Source: Nocardia carnea NBRC 14403
Lineage (GTDB): Bacteria; Actinomycetota; Actinomycetes; Mycobacteriales; Mycobacteriaceae
Direction of reading: 5' to 3'
NCBI RefSeq assembly: GCF_000308515.1
Contig: NZ_BAFV01000052.1
Span: 1-64,000 of the forward strand
DNA: 64,000 nt
This document shows, piece by piece, positions 60,885 to 64,000 of this stretch. Made by a program: the position numbers and the translations under genes. Positions within the stretch are counted from its first letter, which is position 1, and each line of letters starts with the position of its first letter. Below the pieces are notes generated by a model, which searched no databases, was not told the origin of the DNA, and saw only the letters and a list, made by a program, of their open reading frames with translations.

Positions 60885-61834
60885 GTGTGCACGCTCCCGA
60901 CTCGGGGGTCGATGAACGGGCCGATAAGGTCGACGGCCAGGGTCACCACCACGAAGATCGCCGCCGAGAGCACGACCGCGGCCAACAGCACAGGCCCGTC
61001 GTGGGCGGCGACCGCCTGCTGGGTGAGCCGGCCGAGACCGGCCCGGGAGAAAACGGTTTCTACGACGACGGCACCGGCGAGGGCGGCACCGATCAGAACT
61101 CCGAGCGCCGATACCGCGGGCAATGCCGCCGCCGGGGCCACATGCCGGAGATGCACCGCTGCCTCGGTCGCTCCTTTCGCGCGGGCGACATCGACGAACG
61201 GCTGTGCTGCCGCGGCCCGCATCCCTGATGCCATCACCTGGCCGAGATAGCCGGCGATGGGGACGGCGAGGGTGACGGCGGGCAGGATCAAGGCGGGCAC
61301 ACCGTCGTCACCGAACCCCGGGACCAGCCCCAAACCGAAAGCGAACACCTGGATCAGGATCAGGCCCGCGGCGAATGTCGGCACCGACACCAGGATCGAC
61401 GGCAACTGCCCCACCAGACGCGCCAGGACCCCTTCGGGGCGGAAGGTCGCGCCGAAAGCGAGGCCGAAGGCGGCGACCGCACCGAGCAACAAGGCCACCG
61501 CCGCGAGTGCCGCGGTCGACGGCAGCGCCTCCAGCAGCGATGTGGTGACCGGTTGCCCGGTGACCACCGAGGTCCCCCAGTCGCCGGTGACGAAATCGCC
61601 GAGCGCGGTCACGTACTGCTGCCACAGCGGCCGATCCAGACCGTATTGCGCGCGCAGGGCCGCGATCGTCGCCGCTGAAGGTGGGACGCCGCCGCTGTCG
61701 GCGTTCGCCGCGAGCGATACCGGATCCCCGGGCAGTACTCGCAGCACGGCGAACACCAGGGTGAACACCGCCCACACCACGACCACGCCGGCCGCGACAC
61801 GCCCCAGGATCCGGCGACCGAAGGCCGTCGTCAT
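60881..61834 (-). CDS. dipeptide-type ABC transporter permease (DppB-like)
   Basis: 317 residues, six hydrophobic segments. VVWAVFTLVFAVLRVLPGDP at the start and the coupling loop GMRAAAAQPFVDVARAKGAT are those of DppB/OppB. A large loop with YGLDRPLWQQYVTALGDFVT lies between the first and second segments, as usual. ATGA overlaps connect it to the binding-protein gene upstream and the DppC-like gene downstream. Confidence 0.93.
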   Translation of the reverse strand: MTTAFGRRILGRVAAGVVVVWAVFTLVFAVLRVLPGDPVSLAANADSGGVPPSAATIAALRAQYGLDRPLWQQYVTALGDFVTGDWGTSVVTGQPVTTSLLEALPSTAALAAVALLLGAVAAFGLAFGATFRPEGVLARLVGQLPSILVSVPTFAAGLILIQVFAFGLGLVPGFGDDGVPALILPAVTLAVPIAGYLGQVMASGMRAAAAQPFVDVARAKGATEAAVHLRHVAPAAALPAVSALGVLIGAALAGAVVVETVFSRAGLGRLTQQAVAAHDGPVLLAAVVLSAAIFVVVTLAVDLIGPFIDPRVGSVHT

Positions 61835-63498
61835 GACCCACTGTCCTCGAATTGCAGCCGCAGCACGCCGGACGCGTCGAAACCGATCCCGCCGAATCCG
61901 GCGGCCACCGCGGCGACCTGCGACAACTCGGCCACCGGGATCGCGTAGCCGGCCTCGGCCAACCGGTTCTGAATCTGCGCGACGAGCCGGTGCCGCTCGG
62001 CCTGGTCAGCCACACCGGCCTGCCGGTCGAGCACGGGGTCGATCTGCGGATCGGGCCGGCGCTGCGAATAGTTGGTGCCGTCGGCGCCGAGCCGGGACCG
62101 GAGGATATCGGGATCGGCGCGCGTCACGTTGTAGTACACGGCGTCGAAATCCCCGGCCGAACGACGGGACAGGAAGTCGTCGTTGGACAGGGCGCTGATC
62201 GTCATCTCGATACCGACCGCGGACAATTGCTGCTGTATGAGCTCGAGAATCGGTTTGTTGCCATAGAACTCCGGCGAATAGATCACGTCGAACGTCAGCC
62301 GCTGTCCGTCCTTCTCCCGGATGCCGCCGCCGGACCCGCGCCAGCCGGCCGCGTCGAGCACCCGTTCGGACGCCTGCAGGTCGTAGCGGATATTCGGGTC
62401 CGCGCGATAGCCGGGAGTCGTCGACGCCAGCACGCTGGTGGCCGGTTCGAAATCGTCGCCGAGAACCGTGCCGACCAGCTCCGGGCGGTTGAGGGCGGTC
62501 AGCACCGCACGGCGAACCTCCCGGTCGGCGAGCACACCGCGCGAGACATTCGACTGGATCACGAAGGGCAGACCGGGATTCGGCCGGGATACCAAGGCGG
62601 CGCCCACGGCGGCCAGGCCTTCCCGGTCCTGCGGTTGCGGATCGGCTGTGGCGTCCAGCTGCCCCGCCTGGATACTGCCCGCCCGGACATTCGATTCGGG
62701 GACGACGCTGAATTCGATTCGCTGGTAGCGGGACTTTTCGGCGAAACCGATATCGGCGGACCAGCGGTAGTCGTCGCGACGCTCGATGGTCACCGACCTG
62801 TTCTGTTCCCACTCCGAGTAGGTGTAGGGCCCGCTACCGATCACGTTGGTGGCGAGGCAGCGTTCGTCGAACGAGCGGCCCACCGTCGCCGGCGCGAGAA
62901 TGCCGAGCTGAGTTGTCGAGGCGGCCTGCAGGAACTGCACATTCGGTTCCCTGAACCGCACGATCGCGGTCCGCGGATCGGGTGTGCGGGTGCCTTCGTA
63001 GCCGAGCAGGAATCCGGAGGCTTGCAGCGTGCGGGTCGAACCGGCGTCACCGGACGCGGGAGCCGCCAATGCGTCGAAATTCTGCTTGACCACCTCGGAG
63101 GTCAGTGGTGTCCCGTCGCTGAAAGTGACATCCGGGCGCAGCGTGAAGGTGAAACTGCGGCCGTCCGGCGAGGTTTCGAACCGTTGCGCCAGCCACGGAG
63201 TCAACTCGCCGGTTTCGGGATTCTGGTCGACGAGCGAATCGACCACCTGCCGCGTCACGTTCACGGTCTGATTGGTGCTCGCTTGGGCGGGGTCGGGGCA
63301 ACTGGGCGCCGAGGACAGACCGTAGCGGAGGATATCGGCGGCGGAATCCGCGCCTGCGCAGGCCGCAAGTGGTATCGCGACGGACAGGGCGACAGCGGCG
63401 GTGACCGCCCGCGTGATGGGTTTGATGGTGTTCTCGTTTCGTCGGGCTTCAGCGCCAGGCCGAGGCGATCGAGCGGTGCGAACGAATGCGGTCCTCAT
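61831..63498 (-). CDS. dipeptide-type ABC transporter substrate-binding lipoprotein
   Basis: 555 residues of the SBP_bac_5 (peptide/nickel) family. A signal with lipobox LAAC predicts lipidation at Cys47. The conserved SFTFTLRPDVTFSDGTPLTS, then VIGSGPYTYSEWEQNRSVTI, and a late GVEM-type lobe are visible. The only usual start in frame is ATG at 63498, which overlaps the upstream monooxygenase gene by 50 bp and gives a long 46-residue signal region. Its ligand is unknown. It heads the transporter part of the operon. Confidence 0.9.
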   Translation of the reverse strand: MRTAFVRTARSPRPGAEARRNENTIKPITRAVTAAVALSVAIPLAACAGADSAADILRYGLSSAPSCPDPAQASTNQTVNVTRQVVDSLVDQNPETGELTPWLAQRFETSPDGRSFTFTLRPDVTFSDGTPLTSEVVKQNFDALAAPASGDAGSTRTLQASGFLLGYEGTRTPDPRTAIVRFREPNVQFLQAASTTQLGILAPATVGRSFDERCLATNVIGSGPYTYSEWEQNRSVTIERRDDYRWSADIGFAEKSRYQRIEFSVVPESNVRAGSIQAGQLDATADPQPQDREGLAAVGAALVSRPNPGLPFVIQSNVSRGVLADREVRRAVLTALNRPELVGTVLGDDFEPATSVLASTTPGYRADPNIRYDLQASERVLDAAGWRGSGGGIREKDGQRLTFDVIYSPEFYGNKPILELIQQQLSAVGIEMTISALSNDDFLSRRSAGDFDAVYYNVTRADPDILRSRLGADGTNYSQRRPDPQIDPVLDRQAGVADQAERHRLVAQIQNRLAEAGYAIPVAELSQVAAVAAGFGGIGFDASGVLRLQFEDSGS

Positions 63499-64000
63499 GC
63501 CGATGAGCGAGGGTGGTGAGGATCAGTTCGTCGGCGCCCGTCAGATCGGCCAGCGCCCGGAGGCGTCCGGTGACTTCGGTGGGGGTCCCGACGAACCGGG
63601 TCGCGACCCGCGCCGAGTGCCGGGCGGTCAGTTCGCGGACGGTGGCTGCCGGGACGTCGTCGGGGTCCGGGACGGGGATGGCTCCCGCGCCCCGGGCGAC
63701 GGCGTCGACCCACGGCAGGAACGATTTCGCCAGATGGCGCGCCTCGTCGGCGGTATCGGCGGCCAGCACGTCCGCCGACACAGCCAGATACGGTTGTTCG
63801 AGGACGCCGGGGGTGAAGGCTTCGCGGTAAGCGCGCACGGTCTGGACCGTCTGTCCGGGCGCGAGATGATAGTTCGCGGCGAACGGCAAGCCCAGCTGTC
63901 CCGCCAGCCGCGCACTGACGCCGGGCGAATTGCCGAGAATCCAGGGCCGCAGATCCGTGCCCTCCCCCGGCGTGAGATGCAGCGGGGTGTCGACTCCGTC
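63449..64000 (-). CDS. LLM-class flavin-dependent monooxygenase, C-terminal part (runs off right edge)
   Basis: 184 codons of a luciferase-like monooxygenase, open to the window edge; the N-terminus lies outside. LGNSPGVSARLAGQLGLPFA, then NYHLAPGQTVQTVRAYREAF and RFVGTPTEVTGRLRALADLT (the GTPxxVxxxL element) are typical of the group. It uses reduced flavin to oxidise a small substrate. It overlaps the binding-protein gene by 50 bp and lies in the same operon, so the imported compound may be its substrate; related pairs handle sulfonates or other N/S compounds. That link is inference. Confidence 0.88.
   Translation of the reverse strand, partial: DGVDTPLHLTPGEGTDLRPWILGNSPGVSARLAGQLGLPFAANYHLAPGQTVQTVRAYREAFTPGVLEQPYLAVSADVLAADTADEARHLAKSFLPWVDAVARGAGAIPVPDPDDVPAATVRELTARHSARVATRFVGTPTEVTGRLRALADLTGADELILTTLAHRHEDRIRSHRSIASAWR

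Noticed and set aside
61852..63519. 555-codon plus-strand frame opposite the binding-protein gene
   Set aside because: Shadow of a well-supported lipoprotein gene; no signal or domain in the plus frame.

Overview
The window is high-GC actinobacterial DNA, most likely from a mycolate-containing genus such as Nocardia. This is judged from EspG, EspC-like and WXG-type ESX proteins, paired DUF3558-type lipoproteins, an XRE/DUF5753 + DUF397 pair, and frequent ATGA/GTGA stop-start overlaps with GTG starts. No tRNA, rRNA, CRISPR array or intact transposase was seen.

Left part (1-31.9 kb) is mostly chromosomal. It opens with the 5' end of serA, a cold-shock gene, and a small secreted His/Asp/Arg-repeat protein. 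A PopR/ClgR-like regulator lies near two accessory clpP genes, one of which lacks the catalytic serine. Next is a complete urea-use locus: urtABCDE (uptake), a GntR regulator, urea carboxylase and allophanate hydrolase, the ATP-dependent alternative to urease. After that come small regulator/enzyme units: TetR + hydrolase, MarR, MFS + TetR, CPBP protease + two-component system, SDR, GNAT, PadR + beta-lactamase-like hydrolase, DoxX + ECF sigma factor, and OsmC. Truncated remnants (alpha/beta hydrolases, VOC, TetR) lie between them.

Defence island (about 31.9-46.6 kb) is visibly lower in GC. From left to right it holds an AspBHI-like modification-dependent restriction endonuclease (minus strand), a degenerate zinc-ribbon gene, an HNH-type protein, and a co-directional run: 5mC methyltransferase, two unrecognised proteins, a NERD + UvrD-like helicase, a DrmA-type helicase and a DrmB (DUF1998) protein. 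A convergent Vsr mismatch endonuclease closes it. I read this as a variant of class 2 DISARM that has no PLD-family drmC and carries extra genes. A 15-bp perfect inverted repeat sits just past vsr.

Right part (46.8-64 kb) holds an ESX accessory cluster (EspG, proline-rich WXG protein, EspC-like protein, 762-aa WXG protein, two lipoproteins and a partner) with no secretion-core genes. It continues with a recombinase-like protein, an XRE/DUF397 pair, an antitoxin beside a frameshifted PIN toxin, a TetR/hydrolase pair with two near-identical operators, and a four-gene dipeptide-type ABC transporter operon that follows a flavin-dependent monooxygenase running off the right edge.
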